Assembly: GCF_019048865.1 (NCBI RefSeq)
Contig: NZ_CP077604.1
Span: 1,302,001 to 1,366,000, forward strand
DNA length: 64,000 nt
Direction of reading: 5' to 3'
Source of the DNA: Aquihabitans sp. G128
GTDB lineage: Bacteria > Actinomycetota > Acidimicrobiia > Acidimicrobiales > Iamiaceae
Both the position numbers and the translations under genes were made by a program. Positions 44,119 through 52,538 of the stretch are shown piece after piece. The notes beneath the pieces were generated by a model. The model saw only the letters and a program-made list of their open reading frames with translations, was not told the origin of the DNA and ran no database searches. Position 1 is the stretch's first letter. Each line of letters starts with the position of its first letter.

Positions 44119-45780
44119 CTAGAGCGACATGACCACCGGGACGATCATCGGGCGCCGCTTGGTGCGGTCGCTCACGAACTTGCCGGCGGCCTTGCGGACC
44201 ACCCGCTGGAGCGACTCGACGTCGTCGTCGCCCTTGTCGAGCGCGTTCTGGACCAGCTTGGCGATGTGCTGGCGGCACTCGTCGATGAGCTCCTCGGCCT
44301 CCGGGGCGTAGACCCAGCCCTTGGTGATGACCTCGGGGCCGTTGACGATGGCGCCGTCCTCGTGGTCGACGGTGACGATGACCACCACCACGCCCTCCTC
44401 GGCCAGCACCTGGCGGTCGCGCAGCACGCCGTGGCCGACGTCGCCCACGATGCCGTCGACGTAGGTGTAGCTGGCCGGGACCTTGCCGTCTCGCTTGAGG
44501 CCCTTGTCGGTGAGCTTCACGCGGTCGCCGTCCTCGCACACGAGGATGTTCTGGTCCTTCACGCCCATGATCCGGCCCAGCTCGGCGTGGGCGACCATGT
44601 GGCGGTACTCGCCGTGGACCGGCACGAAGTACTCCGGCCGCACGATCGAGAGCAGCGTCTTGAGCTCCTCGGACTTGGCGTGGCCGGTGGCGTGCACGTC
44701 GTGCAGGCCGGAGTGCACCACCCGCACGCCGAGGCGCACCAGGCCGTCGATGACCTTGGTGACGTTCATCTCGTTGCCGGGGATGGGGTGCGACGACAGG
44801 ATCACGGTGTCCTGGTCGGTGAGCTTGAGCCAGCGGCTCTCGCTGGAGGCCATGAGCGCCAGCGCCGACATGGGCTCGCCCTGGCTGCCGGTGGAGATGA
44901 CGCAGACCTTGCCCGGCTCCATGTCCTTGACGTCCTCGATGTCGAGGAGCTTGTTGTCGGGGATCTTGAGCAGGCCCATGTCCTTGGCCAGGCGCACGTT
45001 CTTCTTCATCGACAGGCCGAGCGTGGCGACCACGCGGCCCTGGGCGATGGCGGCGTCGGCGATCTGCTGCACGCGGTGCACGTGGCTGGCGAAGCAGGCG
45101 GTGATGATGCGCCGGCCCTCGTTGGCGGCGAAGAGGTCGGTGAGGACCTTGCCCACCGACCTCTCCGAGCGGGAGTGGCCCGCTTGGTCGGCGTTGGTGC
45201 TGTCGGAGAGCAGGAGGCGCACGCCCTCGTTCTGGGCGATGGCGCCCATGACGCCGAGGTCGGTGAGGCGGCCGTCGACCGGGGTGAGGTCGAGCTTCCA
45301 GTCGCCGGTGTGCAGGATCGTGCCCTGCGGCGTGTGGAAGGCGGTGGCGAAGCCGTGGGGCACCGAGTGCGTGACCGGGATGAACTCGCAGTCGAACGGG
45401 CCGAACTTCCGGCGCTCGTTGTCCTTGACCACCAGCAGCTTGGTCTTCTTCATGAGGCCGGCCTCGTCGATCCGGTTGGAGGCGAAGCCGAGGGTGAGCG
45501 CCGAGCCGATGATCGGGAACGACAGCTCGCGGAGCAGGAAGGCGAGGGCGCCGTGGTGGTCCTCGTGGCCGTGGGTGACGATGCAGCCGACGATGTCGTC
45601 GCCCCGCTCGATCAGCCAGGAGAAGTCCGGCAGCACGAGGTCGACGCCGAGCATGTCGGCCTCCGGGAACATCAGCCCGCAGTCGAGGAGCATGATCTTG
45701 CCGTCGATCTCGATCGCAGCGCAGTTGCGCCCGATCTCACCGAGGCCACCGAGGAAGGTGACCGAAACAGGGTTGGGCAT
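44119..45780 (-). CDS. rnj: Ribonuclease J
   Basis: A 553-residue metallo-beta-lactamase/beta-CASP ribonuclease with 5'-exo and endonuclease activity in mRNA decay and rRNA processing. The metal site is [11 protein letters not shown]; further ligands are in [10 protein letters not shown] and HTGDWKLD. The beta-CASP domain includes [17 protein letters not shown], and the RNase J block [17 protein letters not shown] appears as [16 protein letters not shown]-terminal domain closes the protein. ATG 45780 shares its A with the dapA stop (TGATG), giving coupled translation. Confidence 0.96.
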   Translation of the reverse strand: MPNPVSVTFLGGLGEIGRNCAAIEIDGKIMLLDCGLMFPEADMLGVDLVLPDFSWLIERGDDIVGCIVTHGHEDHHGALAFLLRELSFPIIGSALTLGFASNRIDEAGLMKKTKLLVVKDNERRKFGPFDCEFIPVTHSVPHGFATAFHTPQGTILHTGDWKLDLTPVDGRLTDLGVMGAIAQNEGVRLLLSDSTNADQAGHSRSERSVGKVLTDLFAANEGRRIITACFASHVHRVQQIADAAIAQGRVVATLGLSMKKNVRLAKDMGLLKIPDNKLLDIEDVKDMEPGKVCVISTGSQGEPMSALALMASSESRWLKLTDQDTVILSSHPIPGNEMNVTKVIDGLVRLGVRVVHSGLHDVHATGHAKSEELKTLLSIVRPEYFVPVHGEYRHMVAHAELGRIMGVKDQNILVCEDGDRVKLTDKGLKRDGKVPASYTYVDGIVGDVGHGVLRDRQVLAEEGVVVVIVTVDHEDGAIVNGPEVITKGWVYAPEAEELIDECRQHIAKLVQNALDKGDDDVESLQRVVRKAAGKFVSDRTKRRPMIVPVVMSL

Positions 45781-46667
45781 CAGAGTTCGTATCCGAGTTC
45801 TTCGAGAACGGAGGTGGCGGCCTCGGCGGTTCCCGCAGGGGCGGGGCCGAGCGGGAGGCGACACTCCCCTGCCGGTACGCCGAGCACCCCCATGGCGACC
45901 TTGACGGCCTGGGAGAACACGCACGTGTCGCTGTTCATGTATCGGTAGCTGGCGAGGAGCCGGGCGTTGATCTCCCGGGCCGAAGCGACGTCGCCCTTGG
46001 CGAACGCGGCGAACATCTCCTGCTGCTGGCGACCGGTCCAGTGGCTGGACACGCCGACAACGCCGACCGCACCATAGGCGGCGAAGGCCAGGCTGAGCGG
46101 TTCGTCGCCGCTGTAGACCTCGAACCCGTCGGGCGCGTCGGCGATCACCTGGGCGGTGACCTCGGGCCGGCCGCCGGCGTCCTTGAGCGCCACGATGGTG
46201 GGCACCTCGTGGGCCAGGCGCAGGATCGTCTCCGGTTCGAGGCGGCGACCGGAGCGGCTGGGGACGTCGTAGAGCATCACCGGCAGGTCGCTGGCCGCCG
46301 CGATGGCGCGGAAGTGGAGGTCGAGCCCGGCCTGGCTGGGCTTGTTGTAGTACGGCACCACGGCGAGCACGGCGTCGACGCCGACCTCGGCCGCGGCACG
46401 TGTGACCTCGATGCTGTGGGCGGTGTCGTTGGTGGTGGAGCCGGCGATCAGCGGCACGTCGACCGCAGCCCGCACCGTCCGGAACAGCTCGATGCGCTCG
46501 GCGTCGGTGAGCACCGCGCTCTCGCCGGTGGTGCCGGCGAGGACGAGGGCGTCGTTGCCGTGGTCGACCAGCCACCGGGCGAGGGTGGCGCACCCCTCCA
46601 CGTCGAGCGAGCCGTCGGCCCGGAACGGGGTGACCATGGCGGTGGCGACAGTTCCGAACCTCGCCAT
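45780..46667 (-). CDS. dapA: 4-hydroxy-tetrahydrodipicolinate synthase DapA
   Basis: A 295-residue TIM-barrel aldolase that condenses pyruvate with aspartate semialdehyde, the first committed step to lysine and meso-diaminopimelate. Signatures: AGTTGES, PYYNKPSQAGL with the catalytic Tyr, the Schiff-base Lys in VALKDAGG, and VYSGDEPLSL. ATG 46667 overlaps the stop of a 9-residue upstream ORF (TGATG), with GAGG 8 bases before the ATG. The 3' end is coupled to rnj. Confidence 0.96.
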   Translation of the reverse strand: MARFGTVATAMVTPFRADGSLDVEGCATLARWLVDHGNDALVLAGTTGESAVLTDAERIELFRTVRAAVDVPLIAGSTTNDTAHSIEVTRAAAEVGVDAVLAVVPYYNKPSQAGLDLHFRAIAAASDLPVMLYDVPSRSGRRLEPETILRLAHEVPTIVALKDAGGRPEVTAQVIADAPDGFEVYSGDEPLSLAFAAYGAVGVVGVSSHWTGRQQQEMFAAFAKGDVASAREINARLLASYRYMNSDTCVFSQAVKVAMGVLGVPAGECRLPLGPAPAGTAEAATSVLEELGYEL

Positions 46668-46696
46668 CAGCGGGCCTCGGCAGACGTTGCAGACAT
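46667..46696 (-). CDS. 9-residue leader ORF coupled to dapA
   Basis: ATG at 46696 encodes MSATSAEAR, with TGA at 46669-46667 overlapping the dapA ATG as TGATG. It is out of frame with dapA. TAGGGT lies 7 bases before its ATG, so the mRNA would start at the ORF. The layout is identical to the dnaG leader ORF. There are no Lys codons, so a classic lysine attenuator is not supported. Confidence 0.55.
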   Translation of the reverse strand: MSATSAEAR

Positions 46697-46703
46697 GGCT
46701 CCG

Positions 46704-46709
46704 ACCCTA
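46704..46709 (-). promoter_or_regulatory. -10 box of the dapA-rnj operon
   Basis: TAGGGT on the minus strand, 7 bases before the leader ORF ATG at 46696. Same hexamer and spacing as the bldC-like gene. The -35 is not clear. Confidence 0.55.
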
Positions 46710-46927
46710 GTTGCGGGCACCTCGGCGCCCTCCCCCAATGGCCGAGGCGAGCGGCTCGAGTGGTTCGGACGGCCGGACGAGCTCTCGATCGGGGGAGGGG
46801 TGAGCGAGAGCCCGCCCAGCCATCCGTTCCCGCCGCTCCGATGCCATCCCGCCCGCCGGCACCGGAGCTGGACCGGTGGAGCTGGTCGAGCCGCGGTGAC
46901 CGTACGGCGGGTCCGTTGCCCAGGGCA

Positions 46928-46944
46928 TGAGCAACGACTGCTCA
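46928..46944. repeat. Inverted repeat TGAGCA-N5-TGCTCA
   Basis: Perfect 6-base arms with a 5-base spacer, in the gap upstream of the dapA promoter. Size and symmetry suit a dimeric regulator. A further TTGCTC follows directly. Confidence 0.4.
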
Positions 46945-47012
46945 TTGCTCGGCGGTGGGCGTTCAGGAAGGCGTCAGCCGGCGCCACACCCCCGCTGACC
47001 TGGGTCGGGACG

Positions 47013-47052
47013 CGACCGTGGGGCCGCACCGGGTGGTGCGGCCCCACGGTCG
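47013..47052. terminator. 18-pair perfect GC-rich hairpin
   Basis: CGACCGTGGGGCCGCACC pairs perfectly with its complement across the loop GGGT. It lies 52 bases beyond the R2-like gene stop and can fold on either strand. No T-run follows. It is the strongest hairpin noticed in the window and most likely ends transcription of the minus-strand operon. Confidence 0.6.
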
Positions 47053-47103
47053 TGGTTCCCCTGCGAGCGGTTGCTCAGGCCATCGGGCCCTCGCGAACGG
47101 GCG

Positions 47104-48249
47104 TCAGGCCGTCATCGACGACGTGGACTCCGACAGCTCGGCGGTGCCGAGGGCGAAGGACTCGTACTCGTCGCTCGTGTCGGTGAGGTCCTCGAACTGG
47201 ATCACGCCCAGCTCCTCGAACTTGTGGCGCAGCCAGCCGTCGTTGCGGTCGAGCAGGCCCAGCTTCTTGCAGTTCGGCACGATCTTGGTGAAGAGCATCT
47301 GCTGGAACAGCAGGCGGTTGGGGTTGTCGAGCAGCAGGGGCAGGACCTCGCGGGGCTTGAGGCCCATGCGCTCCCACACCTCCTGCTGCATGAAGCGGTC
47401 CCGCATGCGCACGGCGGCCTCGAAGGCGAACTCCTGGCGCTCCATCATCTCGGCGTCGCTCAGGTCCGCGTAGTACTCCTTCAGCGACAGCACGCCGAAG
47501 GCGACGTGGCGGGCCTCGTCGCTCATGACGTACCGCAGCAGCTTCTTGAGCAGCGGCTCGGTGGTGAGCTGGTGCATGAAGCCGAAGGCGGCCAGGGCCA
47601 GGCCCTCCACCATGATCTGCATGCCCAGGTAGGTCATGTCCCACCGGGAGTCCTCGATGACGTCGTCGAGCAGCAGGCCCAGGTGCGGGTTCAGCGGGTA
47701 GTGCCCGTTCAGCTTGGTGTCGAGGTACTTGGCGAAGACCTCCACGTGGCGGGCCTCGTCCATCACCTGGGTCGGCGCGTAGTACTTGGCGTCGATCCAC
47801 GGGACCGTCTCGACGATCTTGGCGGTGCAGATGAGCGCGCCCTGCTCGCCGTGCATGAACTGGCTGAGGCTCCAGTTCTGGAACTCCATGCCGAGGTGGG
47901 CCCAGTCGTCGTCGTTCCACTTGGCGAACGGGGTGTGGGAGAGGTCGATGTCGCCGAACGTGCCGAGGGCCATGTTGTCCCGGGCCACCTGCTCCTGGTC
48001 GACGACGGTGTCCCACGGCAGGTCGGTCTCGCCGTTCCACATCGAGACCTTGGCCTTCTCGTAGAGCTTGTTGAGCGCCGGCCGGCTGCCCTTCTCGTAG
48101 TCCCAGGTGAAGATGGCGTCGGCGTTGTCGTGCACGGCCTTGATGGACTCGTGCTGGTCAGAGGCCGACACGGCGAGGATGGCCTCGAGGTCGTTCAGGT
48201 CCTCACGGCCGATGAGCGCTTCGTTGGACGAGCTCGTGTTGGTGGACAT
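47104..48249 (-). CDS. R2-like/ferritin-like diiron protein
   Basis: A 381-residue helical protein of the ferritin-like superfamily. The diiron ligands read in order as E (HGEQGAL), E-A-R-H (MDEARHVEVF), E (MVEGLAL) and E-A-R-H (SDEARHVAFG), the pattern of ribonucleotide-reductase R2-like oxidases and related oxygenases. There is no R1 partner nearby, so it is probably an oxidase or oxygenase, not NrdB itself. AAGGAG lies 6 bases before ATG 48249. It follows the TetR gene by 27 bases, so the two form a regulator-enzyme operon. Confidence 0.82.
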   Translation of the reverse strand: MSTNTSSSNEALIGREDLNDLEAILAVSASDQHESIKAVHDNADAIFTWDYEKGSRPALNKLYEKAKVSMWNGETDLPWDTVVDQEQVARDNMALGTFGDIDLSHTPFAKWNDDDWAHLGMEFQNWSLSQFMHGEQGALICTAKIVETVPWIDAKYYAPTQVMDEARHVEVFAKYLDTKLNGHYPLNPHLGLLLDDVIEDSRWDMTYLGMQIMVEGLALAAFGFMHQLTTEPLLKKLLRYVMSDEARHVAFGVLSLKEYYADLSDAEMMERQEFAFEAAVRMRDRFMQQEVWERMGLKPREVLPLLLDNPNRLLFQQMLFTKIVPNCKKLGLLDRNDGWLRHKFEELGVIQFEDLTDTSDEYESFALGTAELSESTSSMTA

Positions 48250-48276
48250 GGGTGGCTCCTTGTGACGGTGGTTCAG

Positions 48277-48888
48277 CTAGCAGAAGGCGGGGGCGACGAA
48301 GCTGGCCACCAGGTGGCGGGCGTCGTCGACGTTGGCGAGGTCGGTGGAGGGCGGCGGGTTGAAGACGAAGGTGATGAACAGGCGGGCGCACCACTCGGCG
48401 GCCCAGGCGGCGCGATCGGCCGGCACGAAGCGCTCGAGGTGCGGGGCCAGCGCGGCGGCAGCGGCCCGGTAGACCACGTCGACCTGGTTGAAGCCCAGGA
48501 ACGGCAGGAGCAGCTCCGGCTCGTGCTCGACGATGAACTGGGCCGCGTCGTGGTCGTGCAGCAGCCGTGACGCCACCACCAGGCCGCGGGTGAGCGCATC
48601 GGGCAGGTCCTCGGCGGCGTCGATGACCTCGACCACCGCTTGGCGGTAGGCCTCGACCTCACGCAGGGCGAGCGCCTCGAAGAGGTGGGCCTTGCCGCCG
48701 GGGAAGGCGCGGTAGACGGTGGCCCGCGAGCAGGCGGCCTCCTTGGCGACGTCGGCCAGGGCGGTCTTGCCGACGCCCCACCGGGCCACCAGCACGAGGG
48801 CGGCGTCCAGGATGCGCTCGGTGACCTCGCTGGTCTCGGCCGGGACCCGCAGGTCGACGACGTCCTGCGCTTCGGTGCCGATGGCCAT
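48277..48888 (-). CDS. TetR-family transcriptional regulator
   Basis: A 203-residue repressor-type regulator. The N-terminal helix-turn-helix is ILDAALVLVARWGVGKTALADVAKEAACSRATVYRAFPGGKAHLFEAL; the ligand-binding domain follows. The ATG at 48888 is leaderless (TAGTGT 7 bases upstream), and a perfect inverted repeat overlaps this promoter, so the protein very likely represses its own operon, which includes the R2-like enzyme. The ligand is unknown. Confidence 0.92.
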   Translation of the reverse strand: MAIGTEAQDVVDLRVPAETSEVTERILDAALVLVARWGVGKTALADVAKEAACSRATVYRAFPGGKAHLFEALALREVEAYRQAVVEVIDAAEDLPDALTRGLVVASRLLHDHDAAQFIVEHEPELLLPFLGFNQVDVVYRAAAAALAPHLERFVPADRAAWAAEWCARLFITFVFNPPPSTDLANVDDARHLVASFVAPAFC

Positions 48889-48891
48889 GGG

Positions 48892-48925
48892 TGAGACACT
48901 AAGAAGGAATGTGTCTCATCGTCAA
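48892..48925 (-). promoter_or_regulatory. Promoter with overlapping TetR operator
   Basis: Minus-strand -35 TTGACG (48925-48920), 18-base spacer, -10 TAGTGT (48901-48896), 7 bases to ATG 48888. The perfect inverted repeat TGAGACAC-N11-GTGTCTCA (48892-48918) covers the spacer, -10 and start site. Occupancy by the adjacent TetR protein would block RNA polymerase. Confidence 0.75.
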
Positions 48926-48978
48926 CCATCTCTTCCTGTGACATGGGCCATGGGCGCGAGCGATGGGCGGCCGAGACC

Positions 48979-48984
48979 TAGCGT
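48979..48984 (+). promoter_or_regulatory. -10 box of the second TetR gene
   Basis: TAGCGT with 6 bases to GTG 48991: leaderless layout. Confidence 0.5.
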
Positions 48985-48990
48985 GGCGCC

Positions 48991-49573
48991 GTGATCGAGG
49001 ACGTCCGCAGCCGGCTGCTGGCCGCCACCGTCGCCTGCCTCGGTCGCTTCGGCATCGCCAAGACCACCGTCGACGACGCGGCGGGAGGCCGGGGTGTCCC
49101 GCGCCACCGTCTACCGCCACTTCCCCGACGGCAAGGACCAGCTCATCGCCGAGGGCATCACCTGGGCCGTCGGGCAGTTCTTCGCCGAGCTGGCCGTGGC
49201 GGTGGCCGACGCACCGGACTTCCCGACGCTGCTGGAGCAGGCGCTGCGCCACGCCCACCGCGCCGTCGAGGAGCACGTGGTGCTGCAGAAGGTGCTGGAG
49301 ACCGAGCCGGAGCGGCTCCTCCCCCAGCTCACCCAGTCGGCCCCCCAGGTGCAGGCGGTGCTGCGCGACTACCTGGCCGAGCGGCTGGAGGCCGAGGCCG
49401 TCCGCCCCGGCGTCGACCGGGCCGAGGCCGCCGACTGGCTGGCCCGCATGGGGCTCTCGTTCATCCTCGCCGAGGGCCGCTGGGACCTCACCGACCCGGC
49501 CGACGTGCGCCGCCTCGTCCGCGGCGAGCTGCTGGTGGCCATCCTCCAGGACCCCGGCGACCCCAACGGCTGA
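48991..49573 (+). pseudogene. TetR-family regulator, frameshifted as sequenced
   Basis: The N-terminal part from GTG 48991 reads DVRSRLLAATVACLGRFGIAKTTVDDAA, then leaves the family pattern. The continuation GVSRATVYRHFPDGKDQLIAEG and the whole ligand domain lie one base over, up to TGA 49571. Removing one G from 49083-49085 restores DDAAEAGVSRATVYRHF and a normal 193-residue TetR protein. It is either a sequencing error or an inactivating insertion; the rest of the gene is intact, which argues for a recent event or an error. It diverges from the first TetR gene and precedes a universal stress protein. Confidence 0.8.
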
Positions 49574-49604
49574 GCGACCGGGCCGCTGTGCGAGCATGGC
49601 GCCC

Positions 49605-50069
49605 ATGTCGACCGTGCTGCTGACCACCGACGGATCGGACCTCGCCCTGGCCGCCATGGCCAAGGGCGTCGAGCTGCTGGGCCGCGAGCACCGCTTCCTG
49701 GCCCTCTCGGTGGTGCCGCCGGCGTTCGCGCCCTCGGCGGCCATCGGCCCCATGGACAGCCACCCCATGGTGGCCGACCCGGCGCTCGAGGACGCCCTCG
49801 AGGAAGAGGACCGGGCCGAGAGCACCGGCGAGCTGGCCCAGCTCAACGAGGTCCTCGAGGTCTCGGCCGAGGCGCTGGTGGAGACCGGCGAGCCCGGGCC
49901 GGTGATCTGCGAGGTGGCCGCCCGGATGGGGGCCGACGTGGTGGTGGTGGGCTCGCACGGCCACGGCTGGCTCCAGCGGGTGCTGATCGGCTCGGTCAGC
50001 AAGCACGTGCTCCAGCACGCGCCGTGCCCGGTGCTGGTGATGCGCCTCGAGGACACCGAGGAGGGCTGA
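49605..50069 (+). CDS. Universal stress protein (UspA family)
   Basis: A 154-residue Usp-fold protein. It starts MSTVLLTTDGSDLALAA and ends with the ATP-binding-type motif GADVVVVGSHGHGWLQRVLIGSVSKHVLQHAPCPVLVMR. It is slightly longer than usual because of an acidic insert (ALEDALEEEDRAEST). ATG 49605 is preferred; ATG 49596 would add three residues. No ribosome site is evident. It lies 31 bases after the TetR frame. Confidence 0.9.
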   Translation: MSTVLLTTDGSDLALAAMAKGVELLGREHRFLALSVVPPAFAPSAAIGPMDSHPMVADPALEDALEEEDRAESTGELAQLNEVLEVSAEALVETGEPGPVICEVAARMGADVVVVGSHGHGWLQRVLIGSVSKHVLQHAPCPVLVMRLEDTEEG

Positions 50070-50093
50070 CCCCCGCCGGTCAGGTCTCGTGGT

Positions 50094-50936
50094 TCAGGCC
50101 TCGTGGGCGGCGTCGAGGCGCGGGTCGCCGGGTACCGGCTCGTCGTCCGGGTCCGGGCCGTCCAGCTCCGCCTCCAGCGCCTCCTTGTCGATCTCCCGGG
50201 CCCGCCGCCGCAGGATCAGCGGGTAGAAGACCACCGCAGCGAGGCTGAACGCCGCCCACTGGAAGGCGTAGGAGAGGTGCGGTCCCTCGTCGAGCTCGGG
50301 CTGGGGCACCGGGGCCGGGTAGACGTGCTCCTCGGCCGGCTTCTGGGTCTGGAGCTGCAGGAAGACCGGGAGCAGGTCCTCGGGGACCTGCTGGTCGAGC
50401 CGGGCGAGGTCGGCGCGGGCCAGGTTGGTGAGGGTGCCGGTCTTCGGGTCCCGGGGGCCGAAGCTGCCCCGGGTCTCGCTGGGCTGCACCAGGCCCACCA
50501 CCGTGACCGTGCCCGACGGCGCCCGGTACTGGGCCGGCACCGCCTCGAGCTGGCCGCTGTTGGGGATCCACCCGCGGTTGACCACCACCGTGGTGCCGTC
50601 GCCCTCCTGGAGGGGCGTGAGGATCCAGGAGCCGGGGGCGCCGTCGCGGCTGCGCGAGCGGACGAGGACCTCCTGGTCGGCCAGGTACGTGCCGGTGGCC
50701 CGGCCCCGCCGGAACTGCAGGCCACCGGCCTCGTCGTCCTGGCCCACGGAGATGAGCCGGTCGACGTCGGCCACGGGCTGCGCCGTGCGGTCGGTGACCT
50801 TGGCGTTGCGCTCGCGCTTCTGGTGCAGGCGATCGAGCTGCCAGGAGCAGGCCCAGAGCATCGCCGCCACCATGGCCACCACGAAGACGTGCGACAGGAT
50901 CCACTTGGGGCGGAGGGCGAAGCGATACCGCGACAT
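50094..50936 (-). CDS. SURF1-family cytochrome oxidase assembly protein
   Basis: A 280-residue membrane protein with one helix at each end (ILSHVFVVAMVAAMLWACSWQL; SYAFQWAAFSLAAVVFYPLIL) and a periplasmic-side domain containing WILTPLQ, VVVNRGWIP and the GPHLSYAFQW signature. SURF1 proteins help insert haem a into aa3-type oxidases. A TAGGTT box lies 8 bases before the ATG. No oxidase genes are in the window. Convergent with the universal stress gene. Confidence 0.9.
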   Translation of the reverse strand: MSRYRFALRPKWILSHVFVVAMVAAMLWACSWQLDRLHQKRERNAKVTDRTAQPVADVDRLISVGQDDEAGGLQFRRGRATGTYLADQEVLVRSRSRDGAPGSWILTPLQEGDGTTVVVNRGWIPNSGQLEAVPAQYRAPSGTVTVVGLVQPSETRGSFGPRDPKTGTLTNLARADLARLDQQVPEDLLPVFLQLQTQKPAEEHVYPAPVPQPELDEGPHLSYAFQWAAFSLAAVVFYPLILRRRAREIDKEALEAELDGPDPDDEPVPGDPRLDAAHEA

Positions 50937-51046
50937 CGTGGGCCAACCTAGGACCGCCGCTCCCCCCGGCCGTAGTCGGCAGCCGGTCGGCCACTACCTT
51001 GGCGGGTTCGCCACCGGGGTCGACGGCCCCCAGCACGAGGAGCTCC

Positions 51047-51823
51047 GTGACCACCGCCCTGCTGTCCTCCGCCGCCCGCCCCGACGACGAAGGCCACCCG
51101 ATGGTGCTCGCCGGCGTCTCGGACTTCGTGACCGGAGACCTCACCGAGTGGGTCGTCGGGGTCATCGCCGCCATCGGCTACCTCGGCGTGGCCCTGCTGG
51201 TGGCGGTCGAGAGCCTGTTCCCGCCGATCCCGTCCGAGGTCGTGCTCCCCGCTGCCGGGTTCGCCGCCGCCGACGGCCAGGCCAACCTCTGGGGCATGGT
51301 GGCCGCCGCCACGCTCGGCTCGCTGGTGGGGGCGTGGGCGCTCTACCTGCTCGCCGCCGCCATCGGCGAGACCCGCCTCCGGGCGCTCACCGTGCGCCAC
51401 GGCCGCTGGCTCGGGGTGAAGCCGCACGACCTCGATCGGGCCAACGCCTGGTTCGACCGCCGCTCCACCCACGCCGTGCTCATCTGCCGGTGCATCCCGC
51501 TGATCCGCTCGCTGGTGTCGGTGCCCGCCGGGTTCCGCCGCATGCGGGCCCTCCCCTTCACCCTCTACACGCTGATCGGCAGCCTGGCGTGGAACCTGGT
51601 GCTCATCGGTGCCGGCTATGCGCTGGGCGACAACTGGGAGCAGGTGGGCGAGCACGTGAGCCGCCTCCAGTACGTGGTGGTCGCCGGGCTCCTCGCCGCC
51701 ATCACGTGGTGGGCGTGGACCCGGCTGCTCTCCCCCACCCACCGGGCCCGCCGCGCCCTGGAGGAGGCCGAGATCGCCGCCATGGAGCCCCAGGCCGACC
51801 GGGTGCTCGACGCCACCGACTGA
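51047..51823 (+). CDS. DedA-family membrane protein
   Basis: A 258-residue DedA/SNARE-associated-family protein, related to undecaprenyl-phosphate or phospholipid flippases. It has the re-entrant-loop motif VESLFPPIPSEVVLPAAGF, then HGRWLGVKPHDLDRANAWFDR and RCIPLIRSLVSVPAGFRRM with conserved Arg and Pro, and three further helices. GTG 51047 has GAGGAG 4-5 bases upstream; ATG 51101 is an alternative nearer the conserved domain. Confidence 0.9.
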   Translation: MTTALLSSAARPDDEGHPMVLAGVSDFVTGDLTEWVVGVIAAIGYLGVALLVAVESLFPPIPSEVVLPAAGFAAADGQANLWGMVAAATLGSLVGAWALYLLAAAIGETRLRALTVRHGRWLGVKPHDLDRANAWFDRRSTHAVLICRCIPLIRSLVSVPAGFRRMRALPFTLYTLIGSLAWNLVLIGAGYALGDNWEQVGEHVSRLQYVVVAGLLAAITWWAWTRLLSPTHRARRALEEAEIAAMEPQADRVLDATD

Positions 51824-51902
51824 CCGGGCCCGACCGCTTCGTCCGTTTCACCGCGGGCGCCGACGGGAACCACGACGGACCGAACCCCCGTCCGAAGGCG
51901 CC

Positions 51903-52502
51903 ATGCACCCCACCTCCTCCCGCTCCCCCCGACGCCTTCGGGCCGGGGCCTCCGCCGTCGTCGGTGGTCTGGTCCTGCTGCTCGTGGCCGTGGGGCTGGT
52001 GGCGGCGGTGACCTGGGCCCGCCACGACGGGGACGACGACCTGTCGACCGACCTGGCCGACCCGTGCTCGCTCGTCTCGCAGCCGACGCTCGACCGGCTG
52101 GCCCCCGGCGCCACGAAGGAGCCCTCCGCCAGCTCCGGCGGCCGGTCGAAGGAGCTCTCGTGCGCCGTCGACCTGACCGCGTCGCCCGACGGGTTCCGCG
52201 GCGACCTCGCCCTGGACGTCGCCGTCGACGGGGGCGGGCAGTACGACGCCGCGTGGCGGAAGCGGCGGTGCGCCGACATCGGGGCCGTGCCGGAGGAGGC
52301 GGCGCCGGGCCACCGATCGTGCGTGGTGGTGCAGCCGTTCGACGGGCTGGAGAGCCGCATCGACGCCTACGCCTGGGTCGATGACGCCTACGAGGTGCAC
52401 GTGGCGTACCAGCTGGTGGAGCCGAAGGACCTGCCGGCGTCGGCGGAGGCCGACGTGCGGGCGCTCCTGGCCGCCGGGCTCGCCTCGCTGCCGACGTCGT
52501 AG
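51903..52502 (+). CDS. Membrane-anchored DUF3558-like protein
   Basis: A 199-residue protein with a basic N-terminus, one membrane helix (AVVGGLVLLLVAVGLVAAVTWA) and an exported domain with four Cys (DPCSLVSQPTLDRL, ELSCAVDL, RRCADIG, HRSCVVV). The DPCSLVS...L start and Cys spacing resemble DUF3558-type exported proteins of actinobacteria. The function is unknown. AAGG precedes ATG 51903. Convergent with the SGNH gene. Confidence 0.75.
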   Translation: MHPTSSRSPRRLRAGASAVVGGLVLLLVAVGLVAAVTWARHDGDDDLSTDLADPCSLVSQPTLDRLAPGATKEPSASSGGRSKELSCAVDLTASPDGFRGDLALDVAVDGGGQYDAAWRKRRCADIGAVPEEAAPGHRSCVVVQPFDGLESRIDAYAWVDDAYEVHVAYQLVEPKDLPASAEADVRALLAAGLASLPTS

Positions 52503-52538
52503 CCGGCCTCGCGACCGGGAGAGGACAGACGGGTCCAG

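Larger units (their letters stand above)
46697..47103. other. Intergenic region between dapA leader and R2-like gene
   Basis: About 400 bases without a supported gene, both flanking genes being on the minus strand. It contains the dapA -10 box, an inverted repeat TGAGCA-ACGAC-TGCTCA at 46928-46944 and a large perfect hairpin at 47013-47052. The few short ORFs here are GC-rich shadows. Confidence 0.55.

Noticed and set aside
46667..46696. Lysine attenuation peptide for dapA
   Set aside because: The 9-residue peptide contains no Lys codons and no terminator/antiterminator pair is visible.
47104..48249. NrdB, the class I ribonucleotide reductase small subunit
   Set aside because: No large subunit nearby, operon with a TetR regulator, and only the diiron ligand pattern matches; called an R2-like oxidase instead.
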